DNA of 18,755 bases from WJMT01 sp964445575. GTDB lineage: Bacteria > Acidobacteriota > Aminicenantia > Aminicenantales > Aminicenantaceae. Under the pieces are notes generated by a model. The model was not told the origin of the DNA. It was given only the letters and a program-made list of their open reading frames with translations, and did not search any database. Of this stretch, positions 1-8,025 are shown piece after piece. The stretch lies in the NCBI GenBank assembly GCA_964445575.1, contig CAYULB010000041.1:1-18755 (forward strand), given 5' to 3'. A program made the translations under genes and the position numbers. Numbering within the stretch: the stretch's first letter is position 1; every line of letters begins with the position of its first letter.

Positions 1-1
1 G

Positions 2-75
2 TGGCTGGGAAGCAGGGATTCGAACCCCGATTCCATGATCCAGAGTCATGTGTCCTACCATTGGACGACTTCCCA
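2..75 (-). tRNA. tRNA-Gln (anticodon CUG)
   Basis: The minus strand folds into a complete 74-nt cloverleaf. The acceptor is TGGGAAG paired with CTTCCCA, the D stem GTCC/GGAC, the anticodon stem CATGA/TCATG and the T stem CGGGG/CCCTG with loop TTCGAAT. The 7-nt anticodon loop CTCTGGA gives anticodon CUG (plus-strand positions 41-43), which reads the Gln codon CAG. The first pair is U1-A72, as expected for glutamine tRNAs, the discriminator is G, and the 3' CCA is encoded (positions 2-4). It is transcribed out of the window from the promoter at 88-116. Confidence 0.95.
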
Positions 76-87
76 GCGTTGGGATTC

Positions 88-116
88 ATCATAATAAATT
101 TTGCTTTAATTTTCAA
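88..116 (-). promoter_or_regulatory. Sigma70-type promoter of tRNA-Gln
   Basis: On the minus strand a -35 box TTGAAA (111-116) is followed by a 17-bp spacer and a -10 box TATGAT (88-93), each 5/6 to consensus. Transcription would start near 80-82, about 6 nt before the mature tRNA 5' end. Assigned by eye from consensus match and position. Confidence 0.6.
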
Positions 117-134
117 GCATATATCGACTTAGGA

Positions 135-154
135 CAGGCTTTTTAGCCAGCCTG
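135..154. repeat. Short hairpin between tRNA-Gln and the membrane-protein gene
   Basis: CAGGCT at 135-140 and AGCCTG at 149-154 form a perfect 6-bp inverted repeat with an 8-nt loop, which contains an alternative GGCT-TTTT-AGCC pairing. There is no U-run on either side. It lies between two divergent promoters and could be an operator or a chance palindrome. Confidence 0.3.
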
Positions 155-180
155 AATTACTCACAAGTCCCCCCCTTTGA

Positions 181-209
181 TTGACACCCCTACTGTTTGG
201 TGATAGTAT
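181..209 (+). promoter_or_regulatory. Sigma70-type promoter of the first plus-strand cluster
   Basis: A perfect -35 box TTGACA (181-186) is followed by a 17-bp spacer and TAGTAT (204-209, 4/6 to the -10 consensus). GATAGT at 202-207 is an alternative with a shorter spacer. The predicted start is near 216, leaving a leader of only about 5 nt before the ATG at 222, where no Shine-Dalgarno sequence is visible. Confidence 0.5.
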
Positions 210-221
210 TTTTCCTCAATT

Positions 222-1250
222 ATGAAAAAATCCCATATACGCACAGGTGTGATGATCATCATCAGTGGTGTTTTTTTGTTTCTTTTCTTTAGAGGAGTGG
301 AGTGGAAAGAAGCTCTCCGTTATCTTGGCAGAATCGACCTTAAATTTTTCATCCTCATGACTCTGATGGCTCCTGTGCATCTCATAACCCGGTCTTTAAG
401 ATGGCATTTCCTGATAAAGCAGGAGAAAAAAGGAGTCTCTCTTTACAGCCGATTTGCTGCCAATGCGGTGGGATTTACGGTCACTATGCTGGTTCCAGCC
501 CGGATCGGAGAAGTGGTGAGGCCTCTTTTTTTAGCCCAAAGAGAAAACATGAGAAAGGGCTATGTTCTGGGGACTATTGTGGTGGAGCGGATATTTGACC
601 TTTTCACTATGTGCTTCATACTGGGGGTATTTCTGGTGGCCAGGCCTCTCTACGAATCGATTTTTCCGGTTGAAACAGAAATATATTCAAATCTTTATGT
701 CTGGGGCTATGTTTCCCTGGGGATCGCTCTGTTTCTGCTTATATTGATTTTAGCGCTGTTTTTTTTTCGCGAGAAAGCTCTCAAAATACTGAAGGTTTTA
801 TTAAAACCAATCCCTGAGAAGACAGCTTCCAAAATCCAGGAAATCATGGATGACTTTATTCAAGGATTGAAGTTCTTTCATTCCATCAAGGATTTGTCCC
901 TGTACATATTTTTTTCCTTTGTGGTGTGGCTGGGTATCATGTTTTTTTACTGGATGTTCTTTTTTGCCTTTAATATTTCGGTCCCATTTTTTTTCTTGGT
1001 TCCCTATTCGTTTATGGTCATGGTGGGGGCCTCCATTCCCACACCTGGGATGGTGGGAGGATTTGACTATTTCAGCAGACTGGGGCTCACCACATTTTTC
1101 AATATCAACAGCAGTCAGGCATTTGGGATGACCATCGTGATCCATTCTCTCCAGGTGGTGGTGACATGTTTGATAGGTTATGCTATATTATGGAAAGAAG
1201 GATTGTCTCTGTTCGAGGTAAAACAAATAGGAGAGAAATCAGGTAAATGA
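222..1250 (+). CDS. Lysylphosphatidylglycerol synthase TM-region / UPF0104 family membrane protein
   Basis: A 342-aa integral membrane protein with about seven or eight hydrophobic segments (starting near residues 7, 41, 118, 158, 228, 250 and 300). The family resemblance rests on overall topology and on the late motif PTPGMVGGFDYF, corresponding to the PSPGGIG-type motif of the LPG_synthase_TM (PF03706/YbhN/AglD-like) family. Members are proposed lipid flippases or the membrane half of MprF. No cytosolic aminoacyl-transferase domain is attached, so this is not a full MprF, and the substrate cannot be told from the sequence. The start has no Shine-Dalgarno but sits just downstream of a good promoter. 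The 3' end overlaps nrdR by ATGA (1247-1250), implying translational coupling. Confidence 0.8.
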   Translation: MKKSHIRTGVMIIISGVFLFLFFRGVEWKEALRYLGRIDLKFFILMTLMAPVHLITRSLRWHFLIKQEKKGVSLYSRFAANAVGFTVTMLVPARIGEVVRPLFLAQRENMRKGYVLGTIVVERIFDLFTMCFILGVFLVARPLYESIFPVETEIYSNLYVWGYVSLGIALFLLILILALFFFREKALKILKVLLKPIPEKTASKIQEIMDDFIQGLKFFHSIKDLSLYIFFSFVVWLGIMFFYWMFFFAFNISVPFFFLVPYSFMVMVGASIPTPGMVGGFDYFSRLGLTTFFNINSSQAFGMTIVIHSLQVVVTCLIGYAILWKEGLSLFEVKQIGEKSGK

Positions 1251-1702
1251 AGTGCCCCTATTGTGAGTGCAAAGAGACGAAGGTCATAGACTCAAGAGAA
1301 AGTCAGAACGGTCTGACCACTCGGCGCAGAAGGGAGTGCCTTTCTTGCGAAAAGAGGTTCACGACCTATGAAAAAATAGAGAAAATTCCTTATATGGTCA
1401 TCAAAAAAGACGGAAAGCGTCAGAGTTTTGATGCAGAGAAGCTTTTAAAAGGACTGCTCAAGGCGTGTGAGAAAAGACCGGTTCCTGTGTCTGAGCTGGA
1501 AGAAATCGTGGAAGAGATCGAAAGCACTCTCCAGGAAAGACCGGGAAAAGAAATCAGTGCATCAGAAGTTGGCCAGATCGTGATGGACCGGCTTAAAAAG
1601 CTGGACAAAGTGGCTTATGTGAGATTTGCTTCAGTGTACCGGGAATTTAAAGATGTGCTGGAGTTCAAAGAGGAATTAGAGCGGCTGCTCAAAGAAAAAT
1701 AG
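1247..1702 (+). CDS. nrdR: Transcriptional repressor NrdR
   Basis: A 151-aa protein, the normal length for NrdR, the nucleotide-sensing repressor of ribonucleotide reductase genes. The N terminus is a zinc ribbon with Cys3, Cys6, Cys31 and Cys34 (MKCPYC and CLSC), followed by the basic stretch TTRRRREC and the diagnostic RFTTYEK. From about residue 46 to 136 there is an ATP-cone domain starting at IPYMVIKKDGKRQSFD, which binds ATP or dATP in this family. The start overlaps the end of the upstream membrane-protein gene, so the two are probably translated together. No ribonucleotide reductase gene lies in the window, so its target is elsewhere. Confidence 0.95.
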   Translation: MKCPYCECKETKVIDSRESQNGLTTRRRRECLSCEKRFTTYEKIEKIPYMVIKKDGKRQSFDAEKLLKGLLKACEKRPVPVSELEEIVEEIESTLQERPGKEISASEVGQIVMDRLKKLDKVAYVRFASVYREFKDVLEFKEELERLLKEK

Positions 1703-1738
1703 GGGAAATAGAGAAAATAACAGTCCCAGCATTGCCTG

Positions 1739-1744
1739 TATAAA
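1739..1744 (+). promoter_or_regulatory. Possible -10 element for the Hsp20 gene
   Basis: TATAAA (5/6 to TATAAT) lies 6 bp before the ATG at 1751, so a transcript starting 7 nt downstream would be leaderless. No -35 match is present at 16-18 bp, so this may be an activator-dependent or alternative-sigma promoter, or chance. No CIRCE inverted repeat is present around the gene. Confidence 0.25.
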
Positions 1745-1750
1745 ATTCGA

Positions 1751-2155
1751 ATGGCTAAAAAAATCAAAACTGTTTCAAAAGTCATTAAAATTGAAACCGG
1801 GAAGAAAGAAAAAATGAATCAGCGTTCTTCCCGAAGAAACAGTATTCCCGGCCTGGAAGAAACATGGATTCCTGCTGTTGACATTACCGTCAAAAAGCAT
1901 ATGTTGATTATCGAAGCAGAGCTGCCCGGAGTTAAAAGGAAAGATATCATTGTTCTGCTGAGCAGCAGCAGCATTGAGATCAAAGGAGTTAAAAAAGATA
2001 TGCTGCCAAAGACAGGGATCAAGTATTTCAGACTGGAGAGAGAATATGGTCAATTCTCCCGTTTCATTTTTCTGCCTTATGCTGTTGACCCGGAAAAGGC
2101 AGAAGCCATTTATGAGAACGGGATTTTAACAGTGGAAATGGCTAGGAAAAAATAA
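1751..2155 (+). CDS. Small heat-shock protein, Hsp20/alpha-crystallin family
   Basis: A 134-aa ATP-independent holdase chaperone. The alpha-crystallin domain spans about residues 37-132. It begins PAVDITVKKH, contains the ELPGVKRKDI segment (about 57-66), the REYGQFSRFIFLP segment (about 97-109) and the late NGILTVEM strand motif (123-130). The protein ends four residues later, so the usual C-terminal I-x-I/V anchoring motif is missing. The N-terminal arm is short and lysine-rich. There is no Shine-Dalgarno before the ATG at 1751. A later ATG at 1814 is preceded by a purine-rich GGGAAGAAAG stretch and is a possible alternative start. It sits 48 bp after nrdR and 58 bp before lon, suggesting a proteostasis unit with Lon. 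Confidence 0.9.
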   Translation: MAKKIKTVSKVIKIETGKKEKMNQRSSRRNSIPGLEETWIPAVDITVKKHMLIIEAELPGVKRKDIIVLLSSSSIEIKGVKKDMLPKTGIKYFRLEREYGQFSRFIFLPYAVDPEKAEAIYENGILTVEMARKK

Positions 2156-2200
2156 AAAAAGCATCATGAACCTGAACATTAACAAATGTGAAATAAGAAT

Positions 2201-2206
2201 GGAGGA
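2201..2206 (+). promoter_or_regulatory. Ribosome binding site of lon
   Basis: GGAGGA lies 7 nt before the ATG at 2214. It is one of the clearest Shine-Dalgarno sequences in the window, in contrast to the genes starting at 222, 1751 and 8862, which lack one. Confidence 0.7.
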
Positions 2207-2213
2207 ATAAGAA

Positions 2214-4613
2214 ATGGCAAACAAGAACGACGAATCAAACGCTCAACTCGAAGACTTAATCGAAGAACAGGAAGAGAAGCTGGAAATTCCAAAAAAACTT
2301 TCTGTGCTTATGCTTCGGGATATTGTGGTGTTTCCATATATGGTTCTCCCCCTTTTTGTAGGGAGAGAAAAGTCAAAAAAGGCTATTGATAAGGCACTTT
2401 CCTCAAACCGGATGATCTTTTTGGTCACCCAAAAGGACATGGAGATAGAAGAACCAAAGCAGAGCGATGTTTATGAAATAGGAACCGTCGCCTTAATCAT
2501 GAGAATGCTGAAACTTCCTGACGGAAGAATCAGAATCCTGGCCCAGGGCCTTGTTAGAGGGAGACTGGACGAACTCCAAGAAGACCTCCCTTATTATGAG
2601 GCAAGAGTCAAAGCTATAAAGGAGCCCAGGGAGAAGGAAAGGCCCATTGAAGTGGAAGCCCTTTGCCGGAATGTCAGAGAAGGCTTGGAAAGAGCCTCAA
2701 CTTTAGGGAAGAATGTCCCTGCGGAGATCATGATCCTTGCTTCCAATGTGGAAGAGCCTGGAAGACTGGCAGACCTTACTGCTGCGAACCTGGACCTAAA
2801 GGTCAAGGAAGGCCAGGAATTATTGAATATTATTGACCCGTTCCAAAGGCTTAAAAAGGTCTATGAGCTGTTAACCAAAGAAATAGAGATGCTGGATGTG
2901 CGGTCTAAAATAAGCAGCGAAGCAAAAGGCGAGATGGATAAACTCCAGAGAAACTATTTTTTAAAACAGCAGCTTAAAGCCATACAAAAAGAGCTGGGTG
3001 AGGGGAGTGAGATCCAGGAAGAAATAGATACCTACCGCAGCAAGCTGAAAAAACTCAAAGTGGACAAAGAAGTCAAAGAAGAGCTGGAGAAGCAGATCAA
3101 CAGACTTTCTCAGATGCATCCTGAGTCTGCAGAGACAGCTGTAGTGAGGAATTATCTGGACTGGATGTTTGCCATTCCCTGGAATAAAAGCAGCAAAGAC
3201 AATCTGGGTCTTAGCGAAGCCAAAAAAATCCTGGATGAGGACCACTATGGATTGGAAAAAGTAAAGGAACGGATCCTTGAATACCTGGGAGTCAAAAAAC
3301 TGTCCAAAAAGATAAAGGGCCCCATCCTGTGTTTTGTAGGCCCTCCGGGAGTGGGGAAGACTTCCCTGGGGCGGAGTATCGCCAGAGCTCTGGGCAGAAA
3401 ATTTGTTCGCCTATCCCTGGGTGGGGTAAGAGATGAAGCAGAAATAAGAGGCCACAGAAGGACTTATGTGGGAGCCATGCCCGGAAGGATTGTTCAGGGC
3501 ATCCGGCGCTGCGGAACCAACAATCCTGTGTTTATGATCGACGAGGTGGATAAAATCGGAGCTGATTTTAGAGGTGACCCTTCTTCAGCTTTGTTAGAAG
3601 TCCTGGACCCCGAACAGAACAACACTTTTAGAGACCATTATCTGGGAGTTCCCTTTGACCTGTCCAAAGTCATGTTTATCACCACCGCCAATTTCCTGGA
3701 CCCTATTCAGCCTGCTTTTAGAGACAGGATGGAGGTGCTGCATCTCCCTGGTTATACCGAAGAAGAAAAACTTCAAATTGCTATGAAGTACTTGGTTCCC
3801 AAGCAGACAAAAGAGAATGCTCTGAAAAAGAATCAAATCAGAATCACCCGGGGAGCCATAAAGAGAATCATTTCCCAGTACACGCGGGAAGCAGGAGTGA
3901 GAAATTTAGAAAGGGAAATCGCTTCCCTCTGCCGTAAAGTAGCCCGCAAAGTTGCTGAAGGGAAAAAGAGTTTAACTCAAGTGGGAGCTGCAGATATAGA
4001 GAGATATCTGGGGCCGCCAAAGATATTCAAAGACCAGGTTTTAAAAGAAGACCAGGTTGGTGTGGCAACAGGTGTGGCGTGGACTGCTTCTGGAGGAGAA
4101 ATACTGTTCGTGGAAGCCAATAAAGTGGTGGGAAAAGACAAATTATCTCTCACTGGTTCTTTGGGGGATGTGATGAAAGAGTCAGCACAGGCAGCTCTGT
4201 CTTATGCTAAAGCCCACACTGAGGATTTCAATATCGACAGTAAAATCTTTTCAGAAAACGATTTTCACATTCACGTGCCTGAAGGTGCGATCCCCAAAGA
4301 CGGTCCCTCGGCAGGAGTGGCCATGGCTGCGGTGCTGGTCTCGGTCTGCACCAATAGAAAAATAAGGAAAGATGTTGCCATGACCGGTGAAATCACCCTC
4401 AGGGGCAATGTGCTTCCGGTAGGTGGGATCAAAGAAAAGGTCCTGGCTGCCCGCCGTGCCGGCGTGAAAAAAGTGCTGCTGCCGGATGCCAATAAAAAAG
4501 ACCTGAAAGATATTCCAAAAAATATAAAAAAAGAGCTGGATATTGTTTTTGTTGAAGACATCAAAGAGATTTTAGAGATTGTTTTGTTGGATGAAGAAAA
4601 AAAACAGGATTAG
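2214..4613 (+). CDS. lon: ATP-dependent protease Lon (LonA type)
   Basis: A 799-aa protein, the normal length for bacterial LonA, the cytosolic AAA+ serine protease for misfolded and regulatory proteins. The N-terminal substrate-binding domain begins near residue 28 (LSVLMLRDIVVFPYMVLPLFVGRE), followed by a helical linker. The AAA+ module has Walker A GPPGVGKT at 376-383 and Walker B VFMIDEVD at about 439-446. The C-terminal protease domain has the serine motif PKDGPSAG with Ser699 and the lysine in GGIKEK (Lys742). Their 43-residue spacing matches the E. coli Ser679/Lys722 dyad. There is no transmembrane insertion, so it is not LonB. It follows the Hsp20 gene and is followed by thiL after 17 bp. 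Confidence 0.97.
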   Translation: MANKNDESNAQLEDLIEEQEEKLEIPKKLSVLMLRDIVVFPYMVLPLFVGREKSKKAIDKALSSNRMIFLVTQKDMEIEEPKQSDVYEIGTVALIMRMLKLPDGRIRILAQGLVRGRLDELQEDLPYYEARVKAIKEPREKERPIEVEALCRNVREGLERASTLGKNVPAEIMILASNVEEPGRLADLTAANLDLKVKEGQELLNIIDPFQRLKKVYELLTKEIEMLDVRSKISSEAKGEMDKLQRNYFLKQQLKAIQKELGEGSEIQEEIDTYRSKLKKLKVDKEVKEELEKQINRLSQMHPESAETAVVRNYLDWMFAIPWNKSSKDNLGLSEAKKILDEDHYGLEKVKERILEYLGVKKLSKKIKGPILCFVGPPGVGKTSLGRSIARALGRKFVRLSLGGVRDEAEIRGHRRTYVGAMPGRIVQGIRRCGTNNPVFMIDEVDKIGADFRGDPSSALLEVLDPEQNNTFRDHYLGVPFDLSKVMFITTANFLDPIQPAFRDRMEVLHLPGYTEEEKLQIAMKYLVPKQTKENALKKNQIRITRGAIKRIISQYTREAGVRNLEREIASLCRKVARKVAEGKKSLTQVGAADIERYLGPPKIFKDQVLKEDQVGVATGVAWTASGGEILFVEANKVVGKDKLSLTGSLGDVMKESAQAALSYAKAHTEDFNIDSKIFSENDFHIHVPEGAIPKDGPSAGVAMAAVLVSVCTNRKIRKDVAMTGEITLRGNVLPVGGIKEKVLAARRAGVKKVLLPDANKKDLKDIPKNIKKELDIVFVEDIKEILEIVLLDEEKKQD

Positions 4614-4630
4614 GTTTTAAGAAGACTTTT

Positions 4631-5608
4631 ATGAAAATCAATGATTTGGCAGAGAAAACCCTGATTGATGAGATCAAAAAGGAATTTTTTTCCTCAAAGC
4701 CTGGACTGATAATTGGGATTGGAGATGATGCAGCGGTCTTCGAAGTGGATAAGAAAAAATTCATTCTCACCAAAGATCTTCTTCTGGAAGGGACTCATTT
4801 TGTAAAAGACCTTCATCCTCCTTTTTTGCTGGGGCGAAAAAGCATCAATGTGAACCTGAGCGATATTGCGGCTATGGGAGGCACTCCGGTGTATTCTCTT
4901 TTGGGTTTAGGCCTGCCTGAGAACATCCCCACAGAATGGGTGGACCAATTTTTTTCTGGTTTCAAATCTGCCTGCAAAGAGTTTGATGTGGTTCTGGCAG
5001 GAGGAGATATTTCTCAAGCTGGGTTTGTTTCTATATCTGTGACGGTTATTGGAGAAGGGGACAGCATCATAAAGAGAGACGGTGCCCGCCCCGGGGACCG
5101 GATCTATGTTTCCGGCAGTCTGGGTGATTCAGCTCTGGGACTGCAAATATTAAAGCAGGGGGTTCGGGTGGGAGAGGATAAGAAAAAAGATGTTTTGCTG
5201 GGTGCTTTTTTGGATCCTGTTCCCCAGGTGGCTTTGGGAAGAGCCATTTCAGAAAAAAGAATTGCTTCGGCCATGATTGATGTCAGTGACGGTCTTTCAG
5301 TGGATTTGAATCATATTTGTGAGCAAAGCAGAGTGGGGGCAGAGATATTCGTTGAAAAGATTCCTGCTTCCGATGAGCTGAAGTTTTTCAGGGGAGAAGA
5401 AAGGGATTTGTGCCTGCACGGAGGCGAGGATTACAGTCTTTTGTTTACGGTGCCTCAAAAAAGAAAGGCTGAGGTAGATACTTTAAAAAAACAGCACCAA
5501 ATATCAGAAATCGGAATAATAACAGAAAGAAAGGGTCTGTTTCTTATCCCCGAACACGGGGAAAGAAAAAAGTTTGAAGTCAAAGGATATCAGCACTTTT
5601 TTAAATAG
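4631..5608 (+). CDS. thiL: Thiamine-monophosphate kinase ThiL
   Basis: A 325-aa enzyme of the PurM/ThiL superfamily that phosphorylates thiamine monophosphate to thiamine diphosphate with ATP in the cytosol. Family motifs appear in order: GIGDDAAVF (29-37), the TKDLLLEGTHF segment, INVNLSDIAAMGGTP (72-86), AGGDIS (123-128), IDVSDGLS (216-223) and HGGEDY (263-268). Length is normal. A weak purine stretch (AAGAAG) precedes the ATG. The gene begins 17 bp after lon and is probably co-transcribed with it. No other thiamine gene is present. Its last 8 bp overlap the 3' end of the convergent dapF homologue. Confidence 0.93.
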   Translation: MKINDLAEKTLIDEIKKEFFSSKPGLIIGIGDDAAVFEVDKKKFILTKDLLLEGTHFVKDLHPPFLLGRKSINVNLSDIAAMGGTPVYSLLGLGLPENIPTEWVDQFFSGFKSACKEFDVVLAGGDISQAGFVSISVTVIGEGDSIIKRDGARPGDRIYVSGSLGDSALGLQILKQGVRVGEDKKKDVLLGAFLDPVPQVALGRAISEKRIASAMIDVSDGLSVDLNHICEQSRVGAEIFVEKIPASDELKFFRGEERDLCLHGGEDYSLLFTVPQKRKAEVDTLKKQHQISEIGIITERKGLFLIPEHGERKKFEVKGYQHFFK

Positions 5609-6449
5609 AGAAATAATCTCCATCAAATACGATTTGAGCTGACCCTGTTTGGTGGACCTCGCCTTCATTCCATTCCACAGTGGTGGTACCCATGCTGGTT
5701 TTAACGCTGACTGTATTCTCGGTAAGGCCTTTTAATATGGAAGCCACCGCAGCCGCACAGGATCCGCTTCCTGAGGACAGGGTTTCTCCCACTCCTCTTT
5801 CCCAGAAAAGCACCTCGATTTCTTTTTTATTCAAAACACGGGTGAATTCAATATTGGTTTTTTTTGGGAAAAAAGGATGGAATTCGATTTCATAAGCAAG
5901 CTGCTGCAGTTCTATCCGGGCCGGGAATCGGTCAAAAAACATCACACAGTGGGGATTTCCCAGGGAGACTAGGGTTATAGAGAAATTTTTTTTGCTTATG
6001 AATAGGGGATAATCAATCACTTTATCGTAGAAGCTTCCATTGTCGAACGGGATTTCCTGGGAGGTGAATTGTGGAGTGCCCATTTCTATCTTTATTTGGA
6101 ACCAGTTATTTTTTTGTTTTATGACCTCACATTCCCTGCTGCCGAGTGTGGTGTTCAGAATAACCCGGTTTGAGCTTATTTTTTTCTTATGATAAAGGAA
6201 TGCTGAAGCACAGCGGAGCCCGCTTCCTGACATGGCGGGTTCTGTTCCATCTGCGTTGAATATTCTGAGGTCGAAATTGTCTTTGTTCTTCTCTCGGATT
6301 TTAATAAAAAGAAGCCCGTCGCCCCCAACTCCTGTGTGCCGTTTGCAGATTTGTCTGACAAACGCTTCTTTTTCAGAAATGAGAGGGATGCTGTCTTCGT
6401 CAATGACAACAAAATCATTTCCTAAAGAATGGATTTTGGTAAATTTCAT
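5601..6449 (-). CDS. dapF: DapF-family (diaminopimelate epimerase-like) protein with both catalytic Cys replaced by Ser
   Basis: A 282-aa protein with the DapF two-lobed architecture and normal length. Seen: SLGNDFVVID (8-17), GVGGDGLLF (40-48), FNADGTE (64-70), MGTP, SLGNPHCVMF (162-171), TNIEF (198-202) and WERGVGET (216-223). In characterised DapF the two acid/base cysteines precede GNG and GSG (H. influenzae Cys73 and Cys217). Here they align with Ser74 in AMSGSGLRC and Ser226 in TLSSGSGSC. Both serines are TCA codons (plus strand 6228-6230 and 5772-5774), which need two base changes from a Cys codon, so simple sequencing error is unlikely. The nearby Cys80 and Cys231 are the non-catalytic family cysteines. 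Epimerase activity on LL-diaminopimelate is therefore uncertain. It could be a serine-based racemase or epimerase, another PF01678 activity, or inactive. The start overlaps the degP stop by ATGA (6446-6449). Confidence 0.85.
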   Translation of the reverse strand: MKFTKIHSLGNDFVVIDEDSIPLISEKEAFVRQICKRHTGVGGDGLLFIKIREKNKDNFDLRIFNADGTEPAMSGSGLRCASAFLYHKKKISSNRVILNTTLGSRECEVIKQKNNWFQIKIEMGTPQFTSQEIPFDNGSFYDKVIDYPLFISKKNFSITLVSLGNPHCVMFFDRFPARIELQQLAYEIEFHPFFPKKTNIEFTRVLNKKEIEVLFWERGVGETLSSGSGSCAAAVASILKGLTENTVSVKTSMGTTTVEWNEGEVHQTGSAQIVFDGDYFSI

Positions 6450-7945
6450 TCAGGAATCCTTATAGTAACCATAAAGTCCTGGGACCCTCCCCGCCTGTTT
6501 TCTCTTCTGATGAGAAGAAGCAGGGGATCTTCTGCTTTGAGTCTTTTGAGGATTTTTTCCAGGTCATTGATGGTTTTTACTTTCTGCCGGTTGACTTCCA
6601 GGATGATGTCTCCGGTCTGCAAACCTTTGCGTTCCGCATCACTGTAGCGCTCCACTTCTGTGATGATCAGACCCTCTTCAGTTTGATATCCGTATCTCCG
6701 GGCTATGCTTGGAGTCATCTCCTGCACTTTCAGGCCAATGTCCTTTCCAGAAGAACTCACTGGCTCACTTTCCACACTGCTTTCCTTTTCTGCGATTTTG
6801 ACAGGAATGGTGAGTTTTTTTCCATCCCGGATTATGGTAAAGTCGATTTTTGTTCCTGGTTTGATTTCCGCGATTTTAAACTGCAGGTCTCCGCCGTCTT
6901 TGACGGGCTTTCCGTCTACTTCTGTAATGACATCATAGCGTTTAAGCCCGGCTTTATCTGCAGGTGAGTCAGGGTCAACATTGTTGATCACAGCTCCGTC
7001 ACTGGATTTGAGGTTAAGAAGTTTTACAAAATCTTCAGTTACCGGATACACTCCTACACCCAAGTAACCTCTGATGACCCGTCCTTTTTCCTTGAGTTTT
7101 TCCACGATTGATTTTGCCAGGTTGGATGAAATAGCAAAACCAATACCGATATTTCCCCCTGAGGGCGAAAATATGATGCTGTTGATGCCCACGACTTTAC
7201 CTTTGAGATTGATCAAGGGGCCTCCGCTGTTTCCTCTGTTGATGGCCGCATCTGTCTGGATAAAATCTTGATAGGGCTGTTCCTGGTTAAGTCCCGGAAA
7301 ATTTCTTCCTTTGGCGCTCACGATCCCGGCTGTTACTGTGTGGGTGAGGCCCAAGGGATTTCCAATGGCCAGAACCCATTCTCCCACTTTGAGGCTGTCA
7401 GAATCTCCTAATCCCACATAAGGAAGATTCTTTTCATTCACTTTTAATAGAGCGATGTCTGTTTCAGGGTCATTTCCTACGATTTTTGCCTGATAGGTTT
7501 TTTCCTGAAGAGAAGTCACCTCAACTTTTATGGCGTTTTCCACTAGATGATTGTTGGTAATGATATATCCGTCAGAGCTGATGAAAAAGCCTGTGCCTCT
7601 GGCATAAGAGCGGTATTCCTGTTCTCTTTCCCTTGGAATATCAAAAAATCTATCCCAGAAGTCATCAAAAGGGGAGGAAAAACCAATGATCTGTCTTTTT
7701 TCCACTTTTTCTGCGGTAATGCTCAGAACAGCTGGACTCACTTTTTCTGCCAGGACTGAAAAATCCGGGGGAGTGCTTTCTTTAAGCTGGGGGGAAGCGT
7801 ACAGATTTGAAGAAGGAGGCTGAACTTCAGCAGGATTATTGTTCAGCTCTGGAGATTTTTGTCCGGGATTGTATACAAATATAAAAACTGCGGCAAGCAG
7901 TCCGATAAAAAAGCTAAAAAGAGCGACAATGGTTAATTTCTTCAT
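6446..7945 (-). CDS. Periplasmic serine protease/chaperone of the Deg/HtrA (DegP/DegQ) family
   Basis: A 499-aa protease for envelope protein quality control. Residues 1-25 form a hydrophobic N-terminal signal or anchor, followed by a Pro/Ser/Asn-rich linker to about residue 60. The trypsin-like domain (about 65-285) carries the triad His133 (TNNHLVEN), Asp163 (DPETDIALL) and Ser240 (NRGNSGGPL). Two PDZ domains follow, about 293-382 (starting GYLGVGVYPV) and about 402-490 (GLKVQEMTPSIARRYGY). No cleavage-site call is made, so it may be periplasmic or membrane-anchored. It heads a two-gene unit with the dapF homologue (ATGA overlap) and is divergent from tmk. Confidence 0.95.
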   Translation of the reverse strand: MKKLTIVALFSFFIGLLAAVFIFVYNPGQKSPELNNNPAEVQPPSSNLYASPQLKESTPPDFSVLAEKVSPAVLSITAEKVEKRQIIGFSSPFDDFWDRFFDIPREREQEYRSYARGTGFFISSDGYIITNNHLVENAIKVEVTSLQEKTYQAKIVGNDPETDIALLKVNEKNLPYVGLGDSDSLKVGEWVLAIGNPLGLTHTVTAGIVSAKGRNFPGLNQEQPYQDFIQTDAAINRGNSGGPLINLKGKVVGINSIIFSPSGGNIGIGFAISSNLAKSIVEKLKEKGRVIRGYLGVGVYPVTEDFVKLLNLKSSDGAVINNVDPDSPADKAGLKRYDVITEVDGKPVKDGGDLQFKIAEIKPGTKIDFTIIRDGKKLTIPVKIAEKESSVESEPVSSSGKDIGLKVQEMTPSIARRYGYQTEEGLIITEVERYSDAERKGLQTGDIILEVNRQKVKTINDLEKILKRLKAEDPLLLLIRRENRRGGSQDFMVTIRIPE

Positions 7946-7953
7946 GTCTGGTT

Positions 7954-7959
7954 CCTCCT
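7954..7959 (-). promoter_or_regulatory. Ribosome binding site of the Deg/HtrA gene
   Basis: AGGAGG on the minus strand lies 8 nt before the ATG at 7945 and confirms that start. No convincing -35/-10 pair was found upstream. Confidence 0.7.
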
Positions 7960-8025
7960 GTTTTTGACTTTCACTCTATGCTTATTCAAAAATATTGTTG
8001 ATGTAGCTTTAAATGACTGGATATC

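Noticed and set aside
801..1145. 114-codon minus-strand open frame inside the membrane-protein gene
   Set aside because: Antisense shadow of a hydrophobic coding region; its His/Lys-rich composition is an artefact.
1703..2213. Heat-shock CIRCE operator near hsp20/lon
   Set aside because: I looked for the TTAGCACTC-N9-GAGTGCTAA pattern in both gaps and found no match.
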